Source: Tannerellaceae bacterium (GTDB taxonomy: Bacteria > Bacteroidota > Bacteroidia > Bacteroidales > Tannerellaceae). Taken from it: a stretch of 40,558 nucleotides of DNA. The notes under the pieces were generated by a model that was not told the DNA's origin, did not search any database, and saw only the letters and a list, made by a program, of their open reading frames with translations. The position numbers were made by a program, and so were the translations under genes. Positions 1-8,314 of the stretch are shown here, piece by piece. The first letter of the stretch is position 1. Every line of letters starts with the position of its first letter. Location: contig JAISWO010000012.1 in assembly GCA_031271045.1 (NCBI GenBank), forward strand, positions 1-40,558, given 5' to 3'.

Positions 1-371
1 TTTAGATTTTTCGTTGGCGCAAGTTGTGGCGGCGTCGATAATTTAGATTTTTCGTTGGCGCAAGTTGTGGCGGCGTCGATAATTTAGATTTTTCGTTGGC
101 GCATTTGTGGCGACATCCATAATTTAGATTTTTCGCTGGAACAAGTTGCGGCAGCATCGGAAATTTAGATTTTTCATTGACGCAAGCTGTGGCGACGTCC
201 ATAATTTAGATTTTTTCGTTGGCGCATTTGTGGCGACATCCATAATTTAGATTTTTCGTTGGAACAAGTTGTGGCGACGTCTATAATTTGGGTTTTTTGC
301 CGAGACAAATTGTGGCGGCACCGATATTTGAGATTTTTCGTTGACACAGGTTGTGGCGGCACCGATATTTG
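1..371. repeat. Tandem array of 40-41 bp repeats
   Basis: Nine contiguous copies of a 40-41 bp unit start near positions 1, 42, 83, 123, 164, 205, 246, 287 and 327, and homology fades near 371. Each unit opens with TTTAGATTTTTCGTTGG and closes with a GTGGCGGCGTCGATAA-like end. Copies 1 and 2 are nearly identical, while copies 8 and 9 are the most diverged. No unique spacers lie between units, so this is not a CRISPR array. The period is not a multiple of three, so the short open frames across it are unlikely to be genes. The array probably continues left of the window. Confidence 0.9.
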
Positions 372-464
372 AGAAATTCTCTCCAAATAGACGGTATGAG
401 CATCCGAAGAAAAAAAATCAAGTAAAAAAAACAGGCGGATATGTGGATGAATTGATTTTATGTA

Positions 465-472
465 TACATTTG
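465..472 (+). promoter_or_regulatory. Bacteroidales -7 box upstream of the first DUF6261 gene
   Basis: TACATTTG matches the TAnnTTTG -7 consensus of Bacteroidetes primary-sigma promoters. It would start a transcript near 480, giving a leader of about 47 nt before the ATG at 527. No clear -33 TTTG is visible. Confidence 0.5.
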
Positions 473-526
473 CATCGTGCGTAACAAAAAAACATAACAT
501 ACCATCTAATATAAAACTATACAGCA

Positions 527-1675
527 ATGATCCGGATCGTTTATACCCCATCTTTCCCGCGCAAGCTGCGCAATGCAGAGCATTACGATATGTTCGGCCA
601 CATTCGCACCAAACTTCTCACGATGCAGTTCAAAACGGCAAGCCTCGCCGCGCAGGTGAACAGTTTCCTTCAAACCTTCAGTAACGAAGAAGTCATCTAC
701 AAGCGCTACGTCCGCAAAGCCGACACCCGGCAGGTGAAAAAAACGCACTCGGCCCGCCACAAAGGGCTTATGGCCTTCAAACGCACCCTCGAAGCCGCAT
801 CGTACAGCCTCAATCCCCAAATCAAAGAAGCGGCCGACGCCATCCTTCTGATCCTCGGCAACTACGGCGATGCCTTCCGCGCACCCATGACCGAAGTAAC
901 CGCTTTGGTAAGCAATATGATCCTGGACCTGAAGCTGCCGAAATACGCCGCTTCCATTGCCCTGCTGCCCGGAGTCGAAGACGCCATCGACCGGATGGAA
1001 CAGGAAAACAAGGACTTCAACGACATCTATGTCGAACGTACCGACCTGGAAGAAGACATGAAAGAAGAAGGCAGCCTGTACGAAGCGCGCATGAAAACCG
1101 ACCACTCCTTCGCCTCCTTGGTCGAAGCCTTCAATGTGCTCTACCGCCTGAACGAAATGCAGCATCCCAAAGATCCGGACGTGAGCGCCGTACTGGGCGA
1201 GATCATCCACTTCATCAACTCCTTCCTCCACCGCTACGAATCTATCTACTCCCGCCGCAACCCCAAAACCCCTTCCGACGATAGCAATAAACCCTCGACG
1301 CCCGACGAAGACGTTCCCGGCGATACGATCCCCGAACTGACCTTCTCGGCCCAGGTCATTGTCGCCGACAACCGCATGGCGTTGCGTGCAGATGCCATCA
1401 TCCTTGCCATCCTCTATCCGGCGAGCGAAGACGGAGCCGTCCGCATTTTCAGTCCCGAAACGGAAACCTTCGTTGACTTCCCGGTCGCCGGCATAGAAAC
1501 AGACACCGACGGCCTGACCATCGGTCTTCTGGTCGATCCCCCGGCTGCCAACGAGACTTTCGACAAACCTTTCTTTGGCTTCGGAGTCGCCGAAGCCGAC
1601 ATCGTCAACAAAGACGGCACCATTCTGGCCCTCCTCCAAGGCCTCCAATACCCCTCAATGACCCGCGAAGGTTGA
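527..1675 (+). CDS. DUF6261 family protein with extra C-terminal domain
   Basis: This 382-residue protein has no signal peptide or membrane segment. The first ~240 residues are helical and charged, opening with a YTPSFPRKLRNAEHY-like motif typical of the Bacteroidales DUF6261 family, whose function is unknown. A polar linker around residues 243-262 (NPKTPSDDSNKPSTPDEDVP) leads to a ~110-residue C-terminal domain. That domain aligns with the fragment at 39722-40111, sharing FPxAG, PPA.N..FDKP and GxQYP. The ATG at 527 follows a plausible -7 box. A long antisense frame (506-1648) also exists, but the plus frame carries the family motifs and the shared domain. The tandem array immediately upstream is notable. 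No function is assigned. Confidence 0.8.
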   Translation: MIRIVYTPSFPRKLRNAEHYDMFGHIRTKLLTMQFKTASLAAQVNSFLQTFSNEEVIYKRYVRKADTRQVKKTHSARHKGLMAFKRTLEAASYSLNPQIKEAADAILLILGNYGDAFRAPMTEVTALVSNMILDLKLPKYAASIALLPGVEDAIDRMEQENKDFNDIYVERTDLEEDMKEEGSLYEARMKTDHSFASLVEAFNVLYRLNEMQHPKDPDVSAVLGEIIHFINSFLHRYESIYSRRNPKTPSDDSNKPSTPDEDVPGDTIPELTFSAQVIVADNRMALRADAIILAILYPASEDGAVRIFSPETETFVDFPVAGIETDTDGLTIGLLVDPPAANETFDKPFFGFGVAEADIVNKDGTILALLQGLQYPSMTREG

Positions 1676-1752
1676 AACGATTGCAAACCCCGCCATTTGC
1701 TGTTTTCACATTTAATGTGCAGATGCATGTATGTGCGTACTGAATTTAAGAG

Positions 1753-1760
1753 TATATTTG
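1753..1760 (+). promoter_or_regulatory. -7 box for rsfS-ftsH-cdsA
   Basis: TATATTTG matches TAnnTTTG and lies about 40 nt before the rsfS ATG. The genes downstream are closely packed, so this is the best visible candidate promoter for the three-gene operon. Confidence 0.5.
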
Positions 1761-1799
1761 TTGCCTCAAAAATAAAGTATCAACACATTAATATAATAC

Positions 1800-2159
1800 A
1801 TGGATCAAACAGAAGAATTAGTACAAACCGTCGTCCGGAGCCTTCAGGAAAAGAAGGGAAAAAACATTGTAACAGTCGATTTAACCGGCCTCTCCGGCGC
1901 TATCTGTCAATATATGGTTATCAGCGAAGGAAATACGCCAACGCAAGTATCGGCGCTATCAGACTCCGTCTGGGACTTTGCCCGCAGGGAAGCAAACGAA
2001 AAGCCGCTGTCCGTCGACGGATACCGGTACGCACAGTGGATCGGTATGGATTACGGCACGGTGCTTGTCCATATCTTCCTGCCCGAACAACGGCAGTTCT
2101 ACAATCTGGAACACCTTTGGGCCGACTCGAAAATAAGCCGGATACCGGACCTCGATTAA
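1800..2159 (+). CDS. rsfS: Ribosomal silencing factor RsfS
   Basis: This 119-residue protein belongs to the RsfS/Iojap family. Members bind ribosomal protein uL14 on the large subunit and block subunit joining when nutrients are short. Family features seen are an N-terminal helix, the VDLTGLSGAICQYMVISEG strand segment, and the DGYRYAQWIGMDYGTVLVHIF core that places the conserved W.x.D.G.V.VH residues. Length is normal for the family. It is the first gene of a plus-strand operon, with 42 bp separating it from ftsH, an arrangement common in Bacteroidales. The ATG at 1800 follows an AT-rich leader with no Shine-Dalgarno sequence, as is usual in this phylum. Confidence 0.95.
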   Translation: MDQTEELVQTVVRSLQEKKGKNIVTVDLTGLSGAICQYMVISEGNTPTQVSALSDSVWDFARREANEKPLSVDGYRYAQWIGMDYGTVLVHIFLPEQRQFYNLEHLWADSKISRIPDLD

Positions 2160-2201
2160 CAACAACAACGAATCCAATTTCTCACTAAAGAATCTAAACA
2201 T

Positions 2202-4136
2202 ATGTCATCCCCAAATGATAAACCGAATAAACCGTTCCGATTCAGTATCTATTGGATATACGGAGCGATTCTGATCATGCTGGCCGCCCTGTATTTTACA
2301 GGAAACAATTCCATCACCAAAGAAATAGGGTGGACGGAATTTCAAACACTGGCGCAAGAAAATACGTTCGAGAAACTATTGGTTTTCAATAAACGCAATA
2401 CCGTGGAAGCCACCGTGCGGCCCGGTATGCTGGGACGGGCGTTCAAAACCGACACCACCCAGGTGGGCAAAGATCCGAAAGTGATCGTAAAAATACCGTC
2501 GGCCGACAAATTCTCGGATTTTTACGACCGCATAGTCAGTGAAAACCAAGTTACAACCCAAGTAAGCTACGAAGAAGGCGAAGACACGATGTGGAACTTT
2601 TTCCTCTCCATCGTCCCCTTCCTCCTCTTTATCCTGATCATCTTCTTCATCATGCGCCGCATGTCGGGCGGCGTCGGAGGCGGAGGCGCCGGGAACGTAT
2701 TCAGCGTCGGCAAATCCAAAGCCCAACTCTTCGACAAAAACAACGACAAGAAAGTAACCTTCAAAGACGTCGCCGGCCTGGCAGAAGCCAAGCAAGAAGT
2801 CGAAGAAATCGTATCCTTCCTCAAAGACCCCGCCAAATACACCGAACTGGGCGGGAAAATACCCAAAGGCGCCCTCCTGGTAGGCCCTCCGGGAACGGGG
2901 AAAACCCTCCTGGCAAAAGCCGTAGCCGGCGAAGCCGATGTCCCGTTCTTCTCGCTCTCGGGATCCGATTTTGTGGAAATGTTTGTCGGCGTAGGAGCAT
3001 CGCGCGTGCGTGACCTGTTCCGCCAGGCAAAAGAAAAAGCCCCCTGTATCGTCTTCATCGACGAGATCGACGCCGTCGGCCGCGCACGAGGCAAAAACGT
3101 CAATATGAACGGCAACGACGAGCGCGAAAATACCCTGAACCAATTGCTCACCGAAATGGACGGCTTCGGCTCGAACAGCGGCGTCATCATCCTGGCCGCC
3201 ACCAACCGCGCCGACGTCCTGGATAAAGCCCTGCTCCGCGCCGGACGCTTCGACCGCCAAATACACGTCGAACTGCCCGACCTGAATGAACGGCGCGAGA
3301 TCTTCGGCGTGCACCTGCGCCCCATCAAGATAGACGAAAGCGTAGATACAGAATTTCTGGCCCGCCAAACGCCCGGATTCTCAGGCGCCGATATAGCGAA
3401 TGTCTGCAACGAAGCCGCCCTGATAGCCGCCCGTAACGGGAAAAAGTTCGTCCAAAAGGACGACTTCATGAGTGCCGTCGACCGTATCGTCGGCGGATTG
3501 GAAAAACGCACCAAAATAACCACCGCCAGCGAACGCAACAGCATCGCCAACCACGAAGCCGGTCACGCCACCCTGAGCTGGCTACTCGAATACGCCAACC
3601 CGTTGGTAAAAGTCACCATCGTGCCGCGCGGCAAAGCCTTGGGCGCCGCCTGGTACTTGCCCGAAGAACGCCAAATCACGACCCGCGAACAACTACTCGA
3701 CGAAATGTGCGCCACCCTTGGCGGACGCGCCGCCGAAGAACTCTTCCTCGGGAAAATATCTACCGGCGCCTCCAACGACCTGGAACGGGTCACCAAACAA
3801 GCCTACGCCATGGTCGTCTATTTCGGCATGAGCGAAAAACTCCCCAACCTCAATTATTACGACTCCACCGGACAAGACTGGGGATTTACCAAACCCTATA
3901 GCGAAGAAACGGCGACGCTGATAGATTCCGAAGTGCAGCGCATCATTAACACACAGTATGAACGCGCCAAACACATCCTCTCCGAAAACGCCGAAGGACA
4001 TAATTCGCTGGCGAAGGTACTGCTGGAACGCGAAGTCATCTATACCGAAGACGTCGAACGTATTTTCGGCAAACGCACCTGGCTCTCCCGCTCGGAAGAA
4101 ATTATGGAACAACAAACCAAACAAACAAATCCGTGA
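2202..4136 (+). CDS. ftsH: ATP-dependent zinc metalloprotease FtsH
   Basis: This 644-residue membrane AAA+ protease degrades misfolded and regulatory membrane and cytosolic proteins. Two membrane segments (about residues 13-33 and 127-150) flank a small periplasmic FtsH-extracellular domain. A Gly-rich linker follows. Walker A is GPPGTGKT at 228-235 and Walker B ends in DEID at 287-290. The second region of homology contains ATNRADVLD and AGRFDR. The zinc site is HEAGH at 451-455, with Asp526 in the SNDLERVT motif as probable third ligand. All catalytic residues are present. Its TGA overlaps the GTG start of cdsA in a GTGA junction, indicating translational coupling. Confidence 0.98.
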   Translation: MSSPNDKPNKPFRFSIYWIYGAILIMLAALYFTGNNSITKEIGWTEFQTLAQENTFEKLLVFNKRNTVEATVRPGMLGRAFKTDTTQVGKDPKVIVKIPSADKFSDFYDRIVSENQVTTQVSYEEGEDTMWNFFLSIVPFLLFILIIFFIMRRMSGGVGGGGAGNVFSVGKSKAQLFDKNNDKKVTFKDVAGLAEAKQEVEEIVSFLKDPAKYTELGGKIPKGALLVGPPGTGKTLLAKAVAGEADVPFFSLSGSDFVEMFVGVGASRVRDLFRQAKEKAPCIVFIDEIDAVGRARGKNVNMNGNDERENTLNQLLTEMDGFGSNSGVIILAATNRADVLDKALLRAGRFDRQIHVELPDLNERREIFGVHLRPIKIDESVDTEFLARQTPGFSGADIANVCNEAALIAARNGKKFVQKDDFMSAVDRIVGGLEKRTKITTASERNSIANHEAGHATLSWLLEYANPLVKVTIVPRGKALGAAWYLPEERQITTREQLLDEMCATLGGRAAEELFLGKISTGASNDLERVTKQAYAMVVYFGMSEKLPNLNYYDSTGQDWGFTKPYSEETATLIDSEVQRIINTQYERAKHILSENAEGHNSLAKVLLEREVIYTEDVERIFGKRTWLSRSEEIMEQQTKQTNP

Positions 4137-4966
4137 GCAACTTACTGGTGCGTACAATAACGGGCAGCATTTACGTTGCCGTTATTTTAAGCGGACTGTT
4201 CCATCCTTGTCTTTTCCCCATTGTCTTTAGTATAGCAGCAGGGCTTACTTTATGGGAATTTTACGGCCTGATACGCCGCCATAGTGTTCCTTCCTTTTCC
4301 GGACAGCTTGCCGGCACAATAGGAGGGATCTACCTTTTCGCCGCTTCTTTTGTGTATGTCAATGCCTGGTCAGACAGTCGCATTTTTCTACCTTATCTTC
4401 TTTTCCTGCTGTTTGTCTTCATTTCGGAGATGTATGCTCAAAGAGAAGCGCCACTGTCCAATTGGGCTTTTATGCTTCTTGGGCAGGTATATTGCGCCGC
4501 CCCCTTTGCGCTGCTAAACGGGATCGTCTTCCAGCCGGGCGACAGTTTTCCGGTCCGCTTTGTATCCTTGCCGGCGCTGGCTCTTTTTGTTTTCGTATGG
4601 CTGAATGATTCGGGCGCCTACCTGATCGGCTCGAAGCTGGGGCGTCATCGTTTGTTTGAACGTATTTCCCCGAAAAAATCTTGGGAAGGTTTTTTTGGCG
4701 GTTTGTTTGTCGTCCTGATCGCATCACAGATTTTCGCCTTCTATATCCCTGCGATAAGTTGGTTTCATTGGCTGGGGATGTCGGCTATTATCGTCGTTTT
4801 TGCCACTTGGGGCGACTTGGTCGAGTCATTGCTGAAACGTTCGCTTGGTGTGAAAGATTCGGGCGCTTTGTTACCCGGGCATGGAGGAATGTTGGATCGT
4901 TTCGACAGTATTCTCCTGGCTCTTCCCGCTCTCTATCTTTATCTGCAACTCTTTATTCAAAATTAA
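4133..4966 (+). CDS. cdsA: Phosphatidate cytidylyltransferase CdsA
   Basis: This 277-residue polytopic membrane enzyme makes CDP-diacylglycerol from phosphatidate and CTP, the branch point of phospholipid synthesis. Several hydrophobic helices precede the family signature near the C terminus: KRSLGVKDSG followed by GHGGMLDRFDS at 249-259, which holds the metal-binding acidic residues. The start is GTG at 4133, overlapping the ftsH stop codon. The 3' end overlaps the convergent PorT-like gene by 14 bp, so no dedicated terminator fits between them. Confidence 0.96.
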   Translation: MSNLLVRTITGSIYVAVILSGLFHPCLFPIVFSIAAGLTLWEFYGLIRRHSVPSFSGQLAGTIGGIYLFAASFVYVNAWSDSRIFLPYLLFLLFVFISEMYAQREAPLSNWAFMLLGQVYCAAPFALLNGIVFQPGDSFPVRFVSLPALALFVFVWLNDSGAYLIGSKLGRHRLFERISPKKSWEGFFGGLFVVLIASQIFAFYIPAISWFHWLGMSAIIVVFATWGDLVESLLKRSLGVKDSGALLPGHGGMLDRFDSILLALPALYLYLQLFIQN

Positions 4967-5657
4967 ACGTCAGGACAATCATCCGCGATGTCCCGCGACC
5001 GAGGGCATCGGTATATATCTTCCATTCCGGTTGAGTCAGGTCAGACCGGTTTTTCTCTATCAAATCACTGAAACCAAAAAAGAACTTCAACTCCGGACAA
5101 AGTTTGAAGAATGAAAAATAAATATCACAGCCCAATCCAACCGACAGCCCATAATCAAAACTTTTCATAAGGAGGGATTCGCCTTTTTTGCGCCCGACGT
5201 CCAAAGCCCCATAAACGCCGCCGGTCAGGTAAGGGCGATAGTTATTGAGACGTAAAGAACTGTATTTTAATTCTACCGGCAAGGTAATATAATTAGATCG
5301 CACCGATGTTGTATATTCTTCTCCTGTTTCCTGTTCTTTGAAAACAAATTGTTTGTCTCCAAAATGAATACTGGGGATGAGTCGCAGGTTGAGATATGGA
5401 TTCACAAACATATCGCCGATAACACCAACGCTGAATCCCGGCGCATAAGCCGGTATTTCAGCAAACCATGTCTGCATCGAAGACGTTGGCATCCCCGTAT
5501 GTGTAAGTATCAAATCCTGCGTATGCAAACCGATATGGAAGCCCAAGTGAAACAATCTCATGTCCGCATAGGGCTGATTCCTCACCGTTTCCCTCTGGGC
5601 GATCAGCCTTGAAGCGAAGAAAACGAACAAATATAATACGAAGAGCAGACGTCTCAA
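4953..5657 (-). CDS. porT: PorT-like outer-membrane beta-barrel protein
   Basis: This 234-residue predicted outer-membrane protein has a signal peptide (RRLLFVLYLFVFFASRLIAQ) and a series of amphipathic strands ending in an aromatic terminus (IVLTFNFE). The motif LPVELKYSSLRLNNYRPYLTG and the spacing of strands resemble PorT/SprT, a type IX secretion accessory protein of Bacteroidetes. Generic small barrels of the same fold are often labelled PorT too, so a secretion role is not certain. No secreted protein in this window shows an obvious type IX C-terminal domain. The frame begins with TTG at 5657; no better ATG fits the signal peptide. Its 3' end overlaps convergent cdsA. Confidence 0.7.
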   Translation of the reverse strand: MRRLLFVLYLFVFFASRLIAQRETVRNQPYADMRLFHLGFHIGLHTQDLILTHTGMPTSSMQTWFAEIPAYAPGFSVGVIGDMFVNPYLNLRLIPSIHFGDKQFVFKEQETGEEYTTSVRSNYITLPVELKYSSLRLNNYRPYLTGGVYGALDVGRKKGESLLMKSFDYGLSVGLGCDIYFSFFKLCPELKFFFGFSDLIEKNRSDLTQPEWKIYTDALGRGTSRMIVLTFNFE

Positions 5658-5766
5658 ACCGGTAATCTGTTTTCGATATTAACGTAAGTAAGGGCGAATT
5701 ATTGCAGAAATCGTATATTTAAACAAAATATCAAGGCATCTCTACTTATATATAGAAAGAAAACGT

Positions 5767-5774
5767 TATTTTTG
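5767..5774 (+). promoter_or_regulatory. -7 box for the ferredoxin gene
   Basis: TATTTTTG fits TAnnTTTG and is followed by GCACC, a common initiation context in this phylum. It gives a leader of roughly 35 nt before the ATG at 5815. Confidence 0.55.
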
Positions 5775-5814
5775 CACCAACTAATAGTTGTTACAATTTA
5801 AACGTAAAAGAAGA

Positions 5815-5982
5815 ATGGCTTACTTAATTAGCGAAGATTGCATTGCCTGTGGCACTTGTATTGACGAGTGTCCGGTTGAGGCTATTTCGGAAGGTGATAT
5901 TTATCATATCGATCCTGAAATGTGTACAGAATGTGGAACCTGCGCAGATGTTTGCCCCACCGGGGCCATTCATCCTGCATGA
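5815..5982 (+). CDS. 2[4Fe-4S] ferredoxin
   Basis: This 55-residue bacterial-type ferredoxin has two cluster-binding motifs, CIACGTCIDECP and CTECGTCADVCP, each of the CxxCxxCxxxCP type, arranged in the usual pseudo-symmetric repeat. It is a soluble low-potential electron carrier, probably serving pyruvate:ferredoxin oxidoreductase or similar anaerobic enzymes. The ATG at 5815 gives the canonical MAYLISEDC start. An upstream in-frame TTG at 5788 would add a basic extension absent from typical family members. It is a single-gene unit with its own promoter and a strong terminator. Confidence 0.97.
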   Translation: MAYLISEDCIACGTCIDECPVEAISEGDIYHIDPEMCTECGTCADVCPTGAIHPA

Positions 5983-5985
5983 CGC

Positions 5986-6026
5986 ATACGAGTTGTTCTT
6001 TCATTGAAAGAACAACTCGTATTTTC
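5986..6026 (+). terminator. Rho-independent terminator after ferredoxin
   Basis: A perfect 17-bp stem (arms 5986-6002 and 6006-6022) encloses a 3-nt loop and is followed by a short T-rich run. It begins 3 nt after the ferredoxin stop codon. Being symmetric, it could also stop transcripts of the convergent DUF3276 gene. Confidence 0.9.
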
Positions 6027-6051
6027 ATATTGCCTGCCTGTTCGTCGCTAA

Positions 6052-6429
6052 TTAAAAATCAATGCTCAACTTTATTTCGTCAATATCGACTTTTTCGTTT
6101 CCGGACGGACTGACAGCAGAATCCAAATCCGGTTGCGACACCTCTGTTCCGTTATTTTTCTTGATATAATCAATAACGTCATTTAGCCCATCAAGAAACT
6201 TATCAAAGTCTTCCTTGTAAAGAAAGATCTTGTGTTTCTCGAATACCGATTGCATACTTTCTCGTGATTGGACCTTTTTACTTTCCGTAATAGCCAGGAA
6301 TAGATCGTTTTTCAGGTTCTTTTTTACATCCAGGTAATAGATGCGTTTCCCTGCCTTTATGGCTTTAGAATATAAAATTTCCTTATCACCACCTCCACCA
6401 ATTAATAACTTTTTCGTTGATTCTTCCAT
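6052..6429 (-). CDS. DUF3276 / PUR-alpha-like nucleic-acid-binding protein
   Basis: This 125-residue protein is of the DUF3276 family, Bacteroidetes homologues of Pur-alpha single-stranded DNA/RNA-binding proteins. The PUR-repeat-like fold is suggested by KRIYYLDVKKNLKNDLFLAITESK, then a basic strand and the helix EDFDKFLDGLNDVIDYIKK. The C-terminal ~35 residues are acidic and low in complexity. It carries no signal peptide, so it is cytosolic. It is transcribed alone and convergent with the ferredoxin gene. The biological target is unknown. Confidence 0.88.
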   Translation of the reverse strand: MEESTKKLLIGGGGDKEILYSKAIKAGKRIYYLDVKKNLKNDLFLAITESKKVQSRESMQSVFEKHKIFLYKEDFDKFLDGLNDVIDYIKKNNGTEVSQPDLDSAVSPSGNEKVDIDEIKLSIDF

Positions 6430-6584
6430 ATAATAAAAAACTGATTCTCGTTCAATAGCACATACTTTTATATATCATCCCCCAAATATGCACATTTTTT
6501 TTAAACAGGAGCCATAAATTATATTTTTTTTAATTTCCGGATTTGTTTATTTTCTTTCGTCGCGCATAATCATGGTTTTTTGTC

Positions 6585-6592
6585 TACATTTG
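6585..6592 (+). promoter_or_regulatory. -7 box for the DUF4491 gene
   Basis: TACATTTG matches the TAnnTTTG consensus, 25 nt before the ATG at 6618. The rest of 6430-6617 is AT-rich and holds no further gene. Confidence 0.5.
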
Positions 6593-6617
6593 TCGGCCAA
6601 ATAAAAGCAGATAATAT

Positions 6618-6926
6618 ATGGAACATATACATTTCGAAGGTTTACTAATAGGTGTTACGACCTTTCTAATCATAGGTTTATTCCACCCGGTTGTGATCAA
6701 GGCAGAATATTACTGGGGTACGAAGTGCTGGTGGGTATTCCTCTTATGGGGAATTAGCGGGATTATAGCTTCGGTGTGGATAAGCAAGGTTTTTGTTTCC
6801 GCTGTCTGCGGTGTTTTTGCATTCTCTTCTTTTTGGGCGATCAAAGAGCTGTTTGAGCAGGAGCAGCGCGTTTTGAAAGGATGGTTTCCCAAAAACCCCC
6901 GGAGGACATATCCTCCAAAGGGTTAA
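6618..6926 (+). CDS. DUF4491 family small membrane protein
   Basis: This 102-residue protein has three predicted membrane helices (about residues 8-27, 38-57 and 60-77). Family hallmarks are GLFHPVVIKAEYYWGTKCWW and ELFEQEQRVLKGWFPKNP near the C terminus. DUF4491 proteins are widespread in Bacteroidales but have no established function. The stop codon overlaps that of the convergent DUF4270 gene by 4 bp. Confidence 0.9.
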   Translation: MEHIHFEGLLIGVTTFLIIGLFHPVVIKAEYYWGTKCWWVFLLWGISGIIASVWISKVFVSAVCGVFAFSSFWAIKELFEQEQRVLKGWFPKNPRRTYPPKG

Positions 6927-8296
6927 TCCGTACTATACTTACTTGTAATGACCTGAAAACGCAGAGTTTCGGGTTCTTTCCGCAATCGCACGCCGGATGG
7001 CTTTAAATAGTGATTGATAGAGGTCGCGATTGTATTACCGCTGTTATCTTGCTGGGTTGTCATTTCTATTGGGATGACTAAGAAATTTATGTTTTCCGTA
7101 TCCGGTTCATTGGCCATCAGATAAGTTAGCAGAGAGGCAAGGTTGCCAAAATCGTATGTGAGCGAGGCATATTTGGAGGATACATACGAAGTGATGGAGT
7201 TGTGAAGCTTGCTTTCACGGAAGAAATTAGCAAGCGAATCTTCAGGCAACAGCAACAAATAATCGGGGGGAGTCAGAGCATATGCCCAATCTTCCTGAGG
7301 CATCGCTTTGAGCGCTAAATAGAAACTATTAACCCTCCGGCCTTTTATGCGTGATAGAATTTCCTTAGCGGGGATTGTTAAACGAGTAAATATACCGGCA
7401 GGAGTTTTCATGTAGGTATAAGAGTCGTTAGGTTCCAGCAAGTGAGATATGTCGGTATTCCGGAAATTGTTCAGTTGGATGACTTCCGGCGTCACGGTGA
7501 AAACTTCGTAGGTGTTAACTATCGAATCAATGGCGCCCGACGAGCTGGCCGTTAAGTATCTGTAATGGATAGTCAGGACAGTATTGGTTACGATTAAGAT
7601 ATTCCCGCTACCAAAGGTGTTGGTCACATACAGGCCGGGGAAGAATTCGTTGAACGACTGTTGCGTGTTGAATGTAGAAGGGTGAAGTATTGTTTCGTCA
7701 TAAAACTTTTGTCCTAAAGATATGGGAAGCGAAACTTTCACTCGTGGATAATAATAGTTACTGTCAGAGGAGCTCAAATCCCGGATGGAATCCGAAACAT
7801 GCAGGTCGCGGGGCGTATAGGCTTGCTGTCCTAAGGGATTGTGCATGTCGGCATATTCTTTCGGGTCAGTTTTCGTATAGAAGTTTCGTTCCAACTGTTT
7901 GATAAGGGGGAATATTTTTACCTGCATAGGCGCTAATGAATCTCCTATCCAGCCTCCCCGGTCATAATATACGCTCAGGTCAATGGAGTCTATTTTCCCG
8001 TCTATAGGTGTTTGTGTGAAGCTGAATCCTTCTGCCGAGTAGAATTGGCAGATATAGTCTGATTTCAGATTACCGAACAAGGGGTCGTAAAACTCGCCTA
8101 ATAAGCCATAAGTCGATTTGGCATAGATAGAATCAAGCAACTGCGTGGATGCTGTCAGTGCGAAGGTATCGCTATAAATAATTGATTTGTCATCCTCCGG
8201 CTGTATCGTCGGGCCGACTACACCCATTTCATCATTGCAAGCGTACATGACGGAAAAGCTCAGGATAACAATTGGTATGTACAATCTAAATTTCAT
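6923..8296 (-). CDS. DUF4270 family lipoprotein
   Basis: This 457-residue predicted lipoprotein has the lipobox VMYAC, with Cys20 followed by Asn. The N-terminal part after the lipid anchor (YSDTFALTASTQLLDSIYAKSTYGLLGEFYDPLFG) is characteristic of DUF4270, a Bacteroidetes envelope family of unknown function. The remainder is beta-rich with no catalytic motif recognised. It lies 18 bp downstream of the synthase-domain gene in the same orientation and is probably co-transcribed with it. The grouping with that gene and panC/panD is familiar from Bacteroides relatives. The link to glycan metabolism is inferred from position only. Confidence 0.87.
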   Translation of the reverse strand: MKFRLYIPIVILSFSVMYACNDEMGVVGPTIQPEDDKSIIYSDTFALTASTQLLDSIYAKSTYGLLGEFYDPLFGNLKSDYICQFYSAEGFSFTQTPIDGKIDSIDLSVYYDRGGWIGDSLAPMQVKIFPLIKQLERNFYTKTDPKEYADMHNPLGQQAYTPRDLHVSDSIRDLSSSDSNYYYPRVKVSLPISLGQKFYDETILHPSTFNTQQSFNEFFPGLYVTNTFGSGNILIVTNTVLTIHYRYLTASSSGAIDSIVNTYEVFTVTPEVIQLNNFRNTDISHLLEPNDSYTYMKTPAGIFTRLTIPAKEILSRIKGRRVNSFYLALKAMPQEDWAYALTPPDYLLLLPEDSLANFFRESKLHNSITSYVSSKYASLTYDFGNLASLLTYLMANEPDTENINFLVIPIEMTTQQDNSGNTIATSINHYLKPSGVRLRKEPETLRFQVITSKYSTD

Positions 8297-8314
8297 CTTA
8301 TATGTTTTTTACAG

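Noticed and set aside
1..371. CRISPR array
   Set aside because: Repeats are contiguous with no unique spacers, unit ends drift, and no cas genes are nearby.
506..1648. Long antisense reading frame opposite the first DUF6261 gene
   Set aside because: It has no family motifs; the plus frame carries DUF6261-type motifs, a promoter and the domain shared with 39722-40111.
1700..1730. Terminator after the first DUF6261 gene (CACATTTAATGTG)
   Set aside because: The stem is only about six A/T-rich pairs with no following T-run, too weak to call.
2376..3368. Antisense frame within ftsH
   Set aside because: It is a shadow of GC-rich codon use; the sense strand is an intact, fully conserved FtsH.
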